This document shows, in pieces, positions 5,862 to 13,097 of a stretch of 16,323 nt of DNA. The notes beneath the pieces were generated by a model. It worked only from the letters and a program-made list of their open reading frames with translations, had not been told where the DNA came from and did no database searches. The stretch is from JADJLQ01 sp031417835 (GTDB taxonomy: Bacteria > Bacteroidota > Bacteroidia > Chitinophagales > Saprospiraceae). Position 1 is the stretch's first letter. The number at the start of each line of letters is the position of its first letter. The stretch is taken from contig JANOWJ010000025.1 of NCBI GenBank assembly GCA_031417835.1, positions 1-16,323 on the forward strand, read 5' to 3'. Both the position numbers and the translations under genes were made by a program.

Positions 5862-7346
5862 CTATGCTATCGAACTATAATTAGGTGATTCTTTAGTGAT
5901 CGTGACATGATGGGGATGACTTTCATGTATACCGGCAGAGGATATGCGTACCATCTTGGCTTGTTGAAGTGCATGGATAGTGCTTGCACCACAGTAACCC
6001 ATGCCTGCACGCAGCCCACCGATATTCTGGGTCATGACTTCAGATAATAGTCCTTTATAAGGTACACGCCCTTCTATACCCTCAGGTACCAGTTTTCTGA
6101 TATCATCTTCAGCATCTTGAAAATAACGATCCTTTGATCCTTGCTGCATCGCTCCTAGTGATCCCATACCACGATAAGTTTTGAATTTTCTGCCCTCGTA
6201 CAATATGGTTTCTCCGGGAGCTTCCTCTACTCCGGCAAACAATCCTCCGGCCATAATGGTGCTTGCTCCGGCTGCTATGGCTTTGACGATATCTCCAGTG
6301 AATCGAATGCCTCCATCCCCGATTATAGGTACTCCTGTCCCTTTTATACCATAAGCGGCTGCTATGATAGCTGATAGTTGAGGTACACCTACACCCGCTA
6401 CGACTCTAGTCGTACAGATACTACCCGGTCCAACCCCTACTTTCACTCCATTTACTCCTGCATCCACCAATGCCTTGGCACCTGCTGCGGTAGCCACATT
6501 GCCAGCGATGATTTCAAGATGGGGATACCGTTGTCGGACACTTTTGACAGCATCTAATACCCCTTTGGAGTGGCCATGAGCTGTATCAATACAGATCACA
6601 TCCACTTGTACCTGGATCAGAGCATCTATGCGGTCGTGAAGCTCTTGGTTGACTCCTACTGCTGCCCCTACGACCAACCTTCCGACAGTATCCTTGCAAG
6701 AAAGCGGGTAATCCTCAAGTCGCATTATGTCCTTGTAAGTGATCAGTCCAATGAGCTTGCCCTGATCGTCTACGACTGGTAACTTCTCTACTTTATAATT
6801 TTGAAGTATTCCTTTAGCTTGACCTAGTGTAGTTCCTTTAGGTGCAGTGATCAGGTTTTCTTTGGTCATTATCTCTGTGATGGGTTTATTCAAAATAGTT
6901 TCGAATCGCAAGTCCCGATTGGTAAGGATCCCTATCAAATGTTGCCGCTCATCTATGACTGGGATACCACCGATCCCATATTTATCCATGATCATGCGAG
7001 CATCTTTGACCGTAGCTCCGACCTTGAGGGTGATCGGATCGATGATCATGCCACTCTCCGATCGTTTGACACTGCGCACTTGATCGGCTTGGGTCTCGAT
7101 ACTCATGTTTTTATGGATGATACCAATGCCTCCTTCCCGGGCAATAGCTATAGCCAGTTTTTTTTCTGTGACAGTATCCATGGCCGCAGATACAATAGGT
7201 ACATTAAGTCTAATGCCGGTGGTCAGTTGCGATTCTATGGAGACTTCTCGAGGTAAAACTTCTGAATAAGCGGGTATCAGTAGGACATCATCGAAGGTGA
7301 ACATTTCTTCGATATGAGGTGCTGAGAGATTGTTTAGTTTTTCCAT
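5862..7346 (-). CDS. guaB: Inosine-5'-monophosphate dehydrogenase
   Basis: This 494-aa cytosolic enzyme oxidises IMP to XMP with NAD+, the committed step of GTP synthesis. It shows the FTFDDVLLIPAYSEVLP N-terminus, the SAAMDTVTE loop, a two-CBS insert at about 99-213, the catalytic loop GPGSICTTRVVAGVG (Cys311 from this start), GDGGIR, the YRGMGSLGAM flap region and a C-terminal GGLRAGMGYCGA. Length and order are typical. A TTG start at 7352 would add two residues, but the ATG at 7346 gives the usual N-terminus, and the -7 promoter box ends only 3 nt before it, overlapping the TTG. The CBS pair commonly binds adenine and guanine nucleotides for allosteric control. Confidence 0.97.
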   Translation of the reverse strand: MEKLNNLSAPHIEEMFTFDDVLLIPAYSEVLPREVSIESQLTTGIRLNVPIVSAAMDTVTEKKLAIAIAREGGIGIIHKNMSIETQADQVRSVKRSESGMIIDPITLKVGATVKDARMIMDKYGIGGIPVIDERQHLIGILTNRDLRFETILNKPITEIMTKENLITAPKGTTLGQAKGILQNYKVEKLPVVDDQGKLIGLITYKDIMRLEDYPLSCKDTVGRLVVGAAVGVNQELHDRIDALIQVQVDVICIDTAHGHSKGVLDAVKSVRQRYPHLEIIAGNVATAAGAKALVDAGVNGVKVGVGPGSICTTRVVAGVGVPQLSAIIAAAYGIKGTGVPIIGDGGIRFTGDIVKAIAAGASTIMAGGLFAGVEEAPGETILYEGRKFKTYRGMGSLGAMQQGSKDRYFQDAEDDIRKLVPEGIEGRVPYKGLLSEVMTQNIGGLRAGMGYCGASTIHALQQAKMVRISSAGIHESHPHHVTITKESPNYSSIA

Positions 7347-7357
7347 GTGCAAAGATA
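7347..7357 (-). promoter_or_regulatory. -7 box of guaB, directly before the ATG
   Basis: Minus-strand TATCTTTG (7357-7350) followed by CAC and then ATG. The 11-mer TATCTTTGCAC is identical to the tRNA-Phe promoter core at 2308-2298. With start of transcription normally a few nt after the box, the mRNA should begin at or within a base or two of the ATG. Confidence 0.6.
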
Positions 7358-7524
7358 GACTGATTTTTTAAAAACACCATCACTTGGCTGTAGAGTTTGA
7401 GGTATAAAGGCCAGAGGATATCGAAGCTATCAGCCAAAAAGGCTAGCGTCAGGACTTCAAAAACTACGATGTGTCATTACCAATAATGCGTAGAATAAAG
7501 TTGTAGCTGAATAAAAGCTAAAAA

Positions 7525-8367
7525 TCAAAACCACCTGACAGGATTGATTAAGGTACCAATATGCTCGATCTCGATGTGGACTTCATCTTCACCTTCCAGG
7601 GTAAAGGTAGAAGGCGGGACAATTCCTGTCCCAGTCATCAAAAAACAGCCCACTTCAAACTTTAATCCTCTGAGGAGATATTCTTTGAGATCCTCAAATT
7701 TTCTTTTCATCGTGTTTAGTTGAGTTTGCCCGTGGAATACACATTTATTAGCTCTATAGATTTTGAGATCTATTTGTGATGCGAGGTCGATCGGATGTTC
7801 TAAAATCAACAGACAGGGACCCAGAGCAGCGCTCCGCTCGTACGTTTTTGCCTGTGGCAGGTATAAGGTGTTTTCACCTTCTATGGACCTCGAACTCATG
7901 TCATTGCCTATGGTATAGCCTGCGATGTGACCTTTGCGATTGATAAATAAGGTGAGTTCGGGTTCTGGTACATTCCAGGTAGAGTCGATGCGGATATTCA
8001 CGTGCTGGCCAGGGCCGGCTACCCGGTGTGCCAATGATTTAAAAAACAATTCTGGTCTATCGGCTTCGTACACCAAGTCATACGCCGATTTTGCGTGTTC
8101 GCTTTCCTCCATTCTTGCATCTCTACTGCGTAGGTAGGTGACTCCTGATGCCCATATTTCCTGTGTGCCTATCGGCGCTTGAATTGTATGGCGTAGGTCA
8201 GTCCAGGCGGCTTCGGAGATTGGGGTATCTGTGGTGGTTATCTGTTCAAGGAATGGGTATACATCTTCCCGATTGATCAGGGTATCCCAGTTTTGATCAG
8301 CTAAAGAGTAAAAATGGTCTTTATAGTGAAATACCAAGCAATCCTCACATTTATATAATTTTATCAT
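7525..8367 (-). CDS. Fumarylacetoacetate hydrolase-family enzyme
   Basis: This 280-aa cytosolic protein has an N-terminal small domain (1-65) and a C-terminal FAH fold. Metal ligands are visible in NVPEPELTL (Glu135, Glu137), followed by GYTIGNDMSSRSIEGE (Asp156), LYLPQAKTY (Lys174) and LMTGTGIVPP. The GENTLYLPQAK stretch is characteristic of the branch containing 2-keto-3-deoxy-D-arabinonate/xylonate dehydratases, which remove water from sugar-derived 2-keto-acids. No pentose or uronate genes are nearby, so the substrate is uncertain; other FAH members cleave or isomerise acylpyruvates. It starts 6 bp after the stop of the DUF3109 gene, so the two are co-transcribed. A purine run (AAAGGAT) abuts its ATG. 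Confidence 0.85.
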   Translation of the reverse strand: MIKLYKCEDCLVFHYKDHFYSLADQNWDTLINREDVYPFLEQITTTDTPISEAAWTDLRHTIQAPIGTQEIWASGVTYLRSRDARMEESEHAKSAYDLVYEADRPELFFKSLAHRVAGPGQHVNIRIDSTWNVPEPELTLFINRKGHIAGYTIGNDMSSRSIEGENTLYLPQAKTYERSAALGPCLLILEHPIDLASQIDLKIYRANKCVFHGQTQLNTMKRKFEDLKEYLLRGLKFEVGCFLMTGTGIVPPSTFTLEGEDEVHIEIEHIGTLINPVRWF

Positions 8368-8373
8368 ATCCTT

Positions 8374-8976
8374 TTAATTATGAGTTAACGAGTTGTTTTC
8401 ATCTCGGGTTGACCACTGCGTAGCCAGTTCTTCCAATTCTTTGTAAAATGATTCCCCATATTTTCGAATAAGGGCAGTTTTCAAAAACTGGTAAACAGGT
8501 ATTTTGAGTTTTTCTCCAAGATTGCAAGCAGGATTACAAATGTCCCATCGATCATAATTTAATGCTTCCCAACTGACAGCAGGGTCTTTACTCACCCGAA
8601 TAGGGTAGAGATGACAAGAGATTGGTTTGATAAAATCGGTACGCCCGCTGAGGTACGCTTGCTCTATACCGCATTGCAATATGCCCAACTCATTACGCGT
8701 GGAATAGATACAAGCTTGGTCAGATTTGAGTGGAGTCACTTCGCCATGAACAGCATGAACTTGGGCGCGAGACTGCTGGACAATCGATCGACCTTCTGCA
8801 TCAAGATATGGTAAGAGATCTAAGTAATGTGCTTCTAACCACTGAACTTCGTCAGGATCGAGGGGAGCACCGGAGTCACCCTCAACACAACACGCCCCTT
8901 TACAGGTTTTTAGATCGCACACAAATTTTTTCTCTAACAGCTCCGCATGGATCAGCTTGCCTTGCACTTCAAACAT
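8374..8976 (-). CDS. DUF3109 cysteine-cluster protein
   Basis: This 200-aa protein has the DUF3109 hallmark: an N-terminal CDLKTCKGACC (Cys20, 25, 29, 30) and later QCGIEQAY (Cys102) and KPISCHLYPIR (Cys121), plus Cys89, Cys147 and Cys151. The CxxxCC-type arrangement resembles proteins that bind zinc or an iron-sulfur cluster, but no activity is established for the family. It looks cytosolic, with no signal peptide or membrane segment. Length is normal. It is the first gene of a two-gene unit with the FAH-family enzyme. A near-consensus box (TATTTTG, 8990-8984) sits 7 nt before the ATG, one base short of TAnnTTTG. Confidence 0.85.
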   Translation of the reverse strand: MFEVQGKLIHAELLEKKFVCDLKTCKGACCVEGDSGAPLDPDEVQWLEAHYLDLLPYLDAEGRSIVQQSRAQVHAVHGEVTPLKSDQACIYSTRNELGILQCGIEQAYLSGRTDFIKPISCHLYPIRVSKDPAVSWEALNYDRWDICNPACNLGEKLKIPVYQFLKTALIRKYGESFYKELEELATQWSTRDENNSLTHN

Positions 8977-9043
8977 TATGAGTCAAAATAGCTAATTTTT
9001 ACTCTATAATGATCTTTGCAGGTAGCGATGACCCTCATTTCAT

Positions 9044-9077
9044 AAAAAAAAAGCCAGTATTTTCAAAATAAATGGCT
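9044..9077 (-). terminator. Possible antisense terminator in the divergent gap
   Basis: Outer arms AGCCA (9052-9056) and TGGCT (9073-9077), with inner arms ATTTT (9059-9063) and AAAAT (9065-9069), can form a hairpin. On the minus strand it is followed by nine T (plus-strand A-run 9044-9052). No minus-strand gene precedes it, so it would stop antisense readthrough or end a small RNA. The stem is short and AT-rich. Confidence 0.3.
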
Positions 9078-9096
9078 AAAATCAGCTTGAATCCAA

Positions 9097-9104
9097 TATT
9101 TTTG
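9097..9104 (+). promoter_or_regulatory. Candidate -7 box for citrate synthase
   Basis: TATTTTTG matches TAnnTTTG and would give a leader of about 55 nt before the ATG at 9163. No TTG lies at -33 spacing, so this is a weak call. Confidence 0.35.
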
Positions 9105-9162
9105 AGCTCCGATTGATTTCGGATAGTATTTACACTTCAGTTGAGTTTTTTTTTTGTAGACA

Positions 9163-10479
9163 ATGGATGAACTAAAACAGATTTTCAGGACTAAATCACT
9201 TGACCTTAAAGACAAAATTAAGGTGATGCTAAAAGAACACGGCAACCTGAAATTGGATGAAGTGAAACTTGAACAAGCATTTGGTGGTATGCGAGGTATT
9301 CAAAGTATGATCTGGGAAACCTCACTGCTTGATGCCCAGGATGGGATAAAGTTTAGAGGCTATAGTATACCTCAGCTTCAAAATTTATTACCTAAAGCTT
9401 CAAATGGGGATGAACCGCTACCGGAAGGAATATTTTGGTTGATGTTGACGGGCGATATACCCACCTCCACTCAAGTGCAATGGCTGAGTGATGAATGGGA
9501 GCGCCGCGCGATCATCCCGGACGCCATGTATAAGGTACTGGATGCATTGCCCAATGCAGTACATCCGATGACCCAATTTAGTATAGCGATCAACGCTTTA
9601 CAAGCAGATTCCATCTTTCACAAACAATATGAAGATGGGATGTCCAAAAACGAATATTGGGAAGCAACCTACGAGGATGCTATGAATTTGATTGCCCGAA
9701 TTCCTTTTGCGGCAGCCTACATTTATCGTAAAAATTTTAAAGAAAATAGACATATCCCGGCAGATAAATCGCTGGATTGGGCAGCTAATTATGCTCATAT
9801 GTTGGGCTTACAAGGTCACGAATGTCATGAGATGATGCGATTGTATCAGACGATTCATGCGGACCATGAAGGTGGCAATGCAAGCGCACACACCGCCCAT
9901 CTTGTGGGTTCGACATTGAGCGATGTCTATCTCTCTTATGCTGCTGCTATGAATGCACTAGCAGGTCCACTCCATGGCCTCGCAAATCAGGAGGTGATCA
10001 AATGGATCTTTGAGATGGTAGAGGTTCTCCAAACCCGAAAGCCAAGTAAACAACAAATCGTGCAATATATTCAGGATACTCTGAGTAAAGGCAAGGTAGT
10101 GCCGGGTTATGGTCATGCCGTACTCAGAAAACCGGATCCAAGATTTTATGCCCAAAAAAGATTTTCTGAGCGCTACTTAGCGAACGATGATATCATTCAA
10201 ATTGTGTGGCAGTTGTTTGACATCACACCTCCGATTCTACAAAGTTTGGGTAAAGTGAGCAATCCTTGGCCTAATGTGGATGCACATAGTGGGGCCATGT
10301 TGGTCCATTATGGAGTGACAGAATATAATTATTATACAGTTCTTTTCGGAGTTTCTCGTACCTTAGGTGTGATGGCCGCTCAATGTTGGTCGAGAGCTTT
10401 GGGCTTTCCGCTCGAGCGACCTAAATCATTGACTTCAGCATGGATATTTGAATTTGTGGAACATAATAGCAACCTTTAG
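9163..10479 (+). CDS. gltA: Citrate synthase, eukaryotic/mitochondrial-like type
   Basis: This 438-aa enzyme condenses acetyl-CoA with oxaloacetate to citrate, the entry step of the TCA cycle, in the cytosol. Motifs follow the mitochondrial enzyme closely: HADHEGGNASAHT (232-244), AGPLHGLANQE (catalytic His271), KVVPGYGHAVLRKPDPR (catalytic His318, Arg327), NVDAHSG (catalytic Asp373), then Arg399 and Arg419. The offset from pig numbering stays at 2-3 residues across the active site, so the fold is complete. It differs from the hexameric E. coli-like type in both length and motifs. No targeting peptide is present. gcvH follows 19 bp later and is probably co-transcribed. The ATG lies 7 nt after a long T-run ending in G. 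Confidence 0.95.
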   Translation: MDELKQIFRTKSLDLKDKIKVMLKEHGNLKLDEVKLEQAFGGMRGIQSMIWETSLLDAQDGIKFRGYSIPQLQNLLPKASNGDEPLPEGIFWLMLTGDIPTSTQVQWLSDEWERRAIIPDAMYKVLDALPNAVHPMTQFSIAINALQADSIFHKQYEDGMSKNEYWEATYEDAMNLIARIPFAAAYIYRKNFKENRHIPADKSLDWAANYAHMLGLQGHECHEMMRLYQTIHADHEGGNASAHTAHLVGSTLSDVYLSYAAAMNALAGPLHGLANQEVIKWIFEMVEVLQTRKPSKQQIVQYIQDTLSKGKVVPGYGHAVLRKPDPRFYAQKRFSERYLANDDIIQIVWQLFDITPPILQSLGKVSNPWPNVDAHSGAMLVHYGVTEYNYYTVLFGVSRTLGVMAAQCWSRALGFPLERPKSLTSAWIFEFVEHNSNL

Positions 10480-10498
10480 AGCACCAAATCACTTTACT

Positions 10499-10894
10499 AT
10501 GTCCAAAATAGACCCAAATCTAAAATACACAGCAGATCACGAGTGGCTCAAACTTATCTCAGATAATGAAGCCTTGGTAGGCATTACTGATTTTGCCCAA
10601 GGAGAACTCGGGGAGCTAGTGTATATTGAAGTCAATACTGTTGGCAAATCACTCAAAAAAGGCGAAATATTTGGTACGGTCGAAGCTGTAAAAACAACCT
10701 CAGACCTGTTTATGCCAGTCGCTAGTACTGTACTGGAATTTAACCCTGACCTCAGTGAAAAAGGAGGAGATCAGCCTGGCTTGGTCAATGAAGATCCGTA
10801 CGGTAAAGGCTGGATCGTTAAATTAAAAATAGAAAACCATTCGGAATTAGCTTCAATGCTTTCTGGCGAGGCTTATCAGGCTTTGCTGCATTAA
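10499..10894 (+). CDS. gcvH: Glycine cleavage system H protein
   Basis: This 131-aa lipoyl carrier shuttles the aminomethyl group between the P and T proteins of the glycine cleavage system. The lipoylation lysine is Lys65 in GTVEAVKTTSDLFMP, followed by VNEDPYGKGWIVKLK, both standard. The start MSKIDPNLKYTADHEWLK is chosen because it matches the family N-terminus; an in-frame start at 10448 would overlap the citrate synthase. It lies 19 bp after the citrate synthase stop. The P, T and L genes are not in the window. In some bacteria H also relays lipoyl groups to other 2-oxoacid dehydrogenases, which would fit its place beside a TCA enzyme, but that is inference. Confidence 0.95.
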   Translation: MSKIDPNLKYTADHEWLKLISDNEALVGITDFAQGELGELVYIEVNTVGKSLKKGEIFGTVEAVKTTSDLFMPVASTVLEFNPDLSEKGGDQPGLVNEDPYGKGWIVKLKIENHSELASMLSGEAYQALLH

Positions 10895-10958
10895 TTTATT
10901 CTTAAACTTTATTGTCCAGCCCACCACCTTGCTGCATTCTATCATCGATTGGATCAGG

Positions 10959-11306
10959 ATGTTCAAATGGACATTATTGTGGACACTGGTGTTGGTTATA
11001 TTGACATTCATGCCGGGACATGCCTTGCCTGCCAATAAATTTACTATACCTTATTTAGACAAAGTCGTTCATTTCGGATTTTATTTTACTTTTATTTTGC
11101 TTTATGAAATTGAATCATATCATCAGTCAAGTCATACACCTATGCTACTTGGGGTAGGTCTAGCAACGCTGCTCGGCGTAAGCACCGAGTTTGGTCAGCG
11201 GTACCTCACTGGCGGTCGCCATTTTGAATTCTTTGACATCCTGGCTAATATATCTGGTACCTTTATGGGTTGGTTAATCTTCCGATTCATTTTAAAGAAA
11301 CTATAA
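10959..11306 (+). CDS. VanZ-like membrane protein
   Basis: This 115-aa protein has VanZ-family features: a first helix (about 3-18) ending in FMPGHALP, then LDKVVHFGFYFTF with the family's conserved K-x-x-H-F, a helix at about 62-75, TEFGQRYLTGGRHFEFFDILANISG (the conserved E-x-x-Q...R...D-x-x-x-N block, split here) and a last helix to the C-terminus. VanZ relatives are small inner-membrane proteins; the founding member gives low-level teicoplanin resistance, but most members have no known role. A TTG at 10929 would add ten residues in frame; the ATG at 10959 is preferred because it starts directly before the helix. It follows gcvH by 64 bp on the same strand. Confidence 0.85.
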   Translation: MFKWTLLWTLVLVILTFMPGHALPANKFTIPYLDKVVHFGFYFTFILLYEIESYHQSSHTPMLLGVGLATLLGVSTEFGQRYLTGGRHFEFFDILANISGTFMGWLIFRFILKKL

Positions 11307-11456
11307 CTAAAACCAAGTATGCAGCAGACAGGTACTCCACGGATCGTAAACTTTTTAGGCGTTTTAAATCGTTTTAATTAACCAACTAATTACTACAAAA
11401 TAGTACTGCCATGAGTTTTATTTCAATCACTCTTTATATCAGATAGACCACCTATT

Positions 11457-12359
11457 ATGAATAAAGAGGTATACAAACTGTGGTCAAAAGATTCTATGGA
11501 CGATATCCTTTTCGAACGACGAAATAAGGCGTATGGCGCATACCAATTACGGAAGCTATATGATAAACATATGACCCGGGGCCTTTGGCTTGGTACATTT
11601 TTGTTTTTATTGGTGGTGTCTATGCCTATCATCATAAGGTATCTGCAAGGGGTATTACCTGAAAAAGTAGAGAAATTGCAGATCCAGGAGGTCAGATTGG
11701 CTGAGATTCCGCCTATAGATCCCAAGAAAACGTTGCCGCCACCTCCAAAAGTAATTACCCAACAGCTCAATGACAAAGTCAGATTAATAGAGCCAGAAGT
11801 CAAAAAAGATGCTGAGGTCGAAGAAGTTCAAACGACACCGGATCCGGTCGTAGATAAAAAGGAAACTGTCGATACGGCACTTTCTAATCATACAATTGCT
11901 ACAGTGCCTTCTCCTGCAAATGGTGATGGTACAGTAAAACAGAATGAGGCTACCGGTACCTCAGAGGGAAGTGATAATGGTACCATCTATAGTGTAGTTG
12001 AAGAGGCACCAAGATTTCCAGGTTGCGAGCATCTGGCTCTTACTCAAGATCGTAAGAAGTGCGCTGCAGAAAAAATGTTGCAATATTTATATAAAAACAT
12101 AAAATATCCCGATATGGCTAAGCTAAAAGGCATAGAAGGAAAATGTATTCTCACCTTTGTAGTAGAAAAGGATGGTAGCATCACCTCCGCCAGTATAGCA
12201 CAAGATATAGGGGCAGGCTGCGGCCAGGAAGCACTGCGAGTCATCGAATCTATGAATAATCTCACCGAGCGATGGAGACCAGGTATGCAACGAGGTACGC
12301 CTGTAAGATTCCAGTATAGTCTTCCCCTCACGTTTAAGTTGAGTCGTGTCGGGTTGTAA
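11457..12359 (+). CDS. tonB: TonB-family energy transducer
   Basis: This 300-aa protein spans the inner membrane once (about 43-62) and reaches through the periplasm to energise outer-membrane TonB-dependent transporters. The cytosolic N-terminus carries DDILFERRNKAYGAYQLRK, typical of Bacteroidota TonB proteins. A linker of about 120 residues includes PPIDPKKTLPPPPK and an acidic, Pro/Thr-rich stretch. The C-terminal TonB domain (about 182-296) opens with APRFPGCE and contains YLYKNIKYPDMAK, GKCILTFVVEKDG and RWRPGMQRG. Cysteines at 190, 202, 230 and 255 may form disulfides. No exbB or exbD is present here. A shorter paralogue follows 122 bp downstream. The 150 bp before it shows no clear promoter, only a CGTTTTAA direct repeat at 11360 and 11370. 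Confidence 0.93.
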   Translation: MNKEVYKLWSKDSMDDILFERRNKAYGAYQLRKLYDKHMTRGLWLGTFLFLLVVSMPIIIRYLQGVLPEKVEKLQIQEVRLAEIPPIDPKKTLPPPPKVITQQLNDKVRLIEPEVKKDAEVEEVQTTPDPVVDKKETVDTALSNHTIATVPSPANGDGTVKQNEATGTSEGSDNGTIYSVVEEAPRFPGCEHLALTQDRKKCAAEKMLQYLYKNIKYPDMAKLKGIEGKCILTFVVEKDGSITSASIAQDIGAGCGQEALRVIESMNNLTERWRPGMQRGTPVRFQYSLPLTFKLSRVGL

Positions 12360-12439
12360 ATGGAGTTAATATCATCCATTCGTATAAGATAGCCATAATG
12401 AGCTTCAGCTTCTACCTAATATTTTTTAGCCCAATAAAG

Positions 12440-12478
12440 ATGCAATGATCTATTTTTATCCTTTATTGCATAGTTTTC
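12440..12478 (+). promoter_or_regulatory. Inverted repeat and -7-like box before the second TonB gene
   Basis: ATGCAAT (12440-12446) and ATTGCAT (12465-12471) are perfect 7-bp inverted arms with an 18-bp spacer. The right arm touches TAGTTTTC (12471-12478), which differs from TAnnTTTG only in the last base and ends 3 nt before the ATG at 12482. A bound dimer would lie on the polymerase site. Confidence 0.3.
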
Positions 12479-12481
12479 AAT

Positions 12482-13033
12482 ATGGATCTGATACTAAAAT
12501 ATAAACAATACCTCCTCATCCTACTAGCTTTAGGTGCTGCGTTTTTATTACGTAACCAATTTTCCGATACGAATGAACGTGAAACGACTAACTCTCCTGC
12601 AAAATCAATGGAGGAGCCAGAGCAAAAACCCTCGGATGAGGCTTCGGACATCCTGACGGTCGCTGAAGTAAATCCCCGTTTTCCTGGATGTGAAAATCTT
12701 TCAACAACCGAAGAAAAGAAAAAGTGTTCCGATGAAAAATTACTGAAATATCTATACGAGCAAATCATATACCCTATCTATGCGCAAGATCATGGCATAG
12801 AAGGCAGATGTGTAGTTTCTTTTGTAGTGGAGATGGATGGCAGTATATCCAATGCAAAAATAATCAAGGATATCGGTGGTGGATGTGGTGAAGCATCACT
12901 GCAGGTGGTCCATAGTATGAATAATATGCCCGAAAAATGGATAGCCGGAATGGATAAAGGCAGGCCAGCTCGAGTAAGATTTAATCTCCCGGTCAGTTTT
13001 AGATTAGAAGAAAAACCTGAAATAACTCAATAA
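12482..13033 (+). CDS. Short TonB-domain protein, paralogue of the preceding gene
   Basis: This 183-aa protein has one membrane helix (about 8-23), a short acidic linker (about 24-60) and a TonB C-terminal domain (about 62-176) that aligns without gaps to the preceding TonB. By my count about 61 of 115 positions are identical. All four cysteines (70, 82, 110, 135) keep identical spacing. It lacks the cytosolic RRNKAYGAY motif and the proline-rich region, leaving about 38 residues between membrane and domain instead of about 120. That seems short for crossing the periplasm, so it may serve an inner-membrane or regulatory role rather than classical energy transfer; this is inference. It is probably the product of a tandem duplication. 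It converges on the NagZ fusion with 64 bp between stops. Confidence 0.88.
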   Translation: MDLILKYKQYLLILLALGAAFLLRNQFSDTNERETTNSPAKSMEEPEQKPSDEASDILTVAEVNPRFPGCENLSTTEEKKKCSDEKLLKYLYEQIIYPIYAQDHGIEGRCVVSFVVEMDGSISNAKIIKDIGGGCGEASLQVVHSMNNMPEKWIAGMDKGRPARVRFNLPVSFRLEEKPEITQ

Positions 13034-13097
13034 GATGAGTTCATAATCAATAAATTGAATGCTACGTTTACCTATCAGAGCACTCCGTCAAAAAACC

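Noticed and set aside
6939..7256. Plus-strand 105-codon frame opposite guaB
   Set aside because: Guanine-pathway motifs on the minus strand are intact, and the antisense frame shows no family features.
9163..10479. Recent gene transfer from mitochondria
   Set aside because: Eukaryote-like citrate synthases are found in Bacteroidota generally, and composition matches the neighbours.
11360..11377. CGTTTTAA tandem copies before the first TonB gene as a regulatory site
   Set aside because: Only two short AT-rich copies 10 bp apart; too little to support a call on its own.
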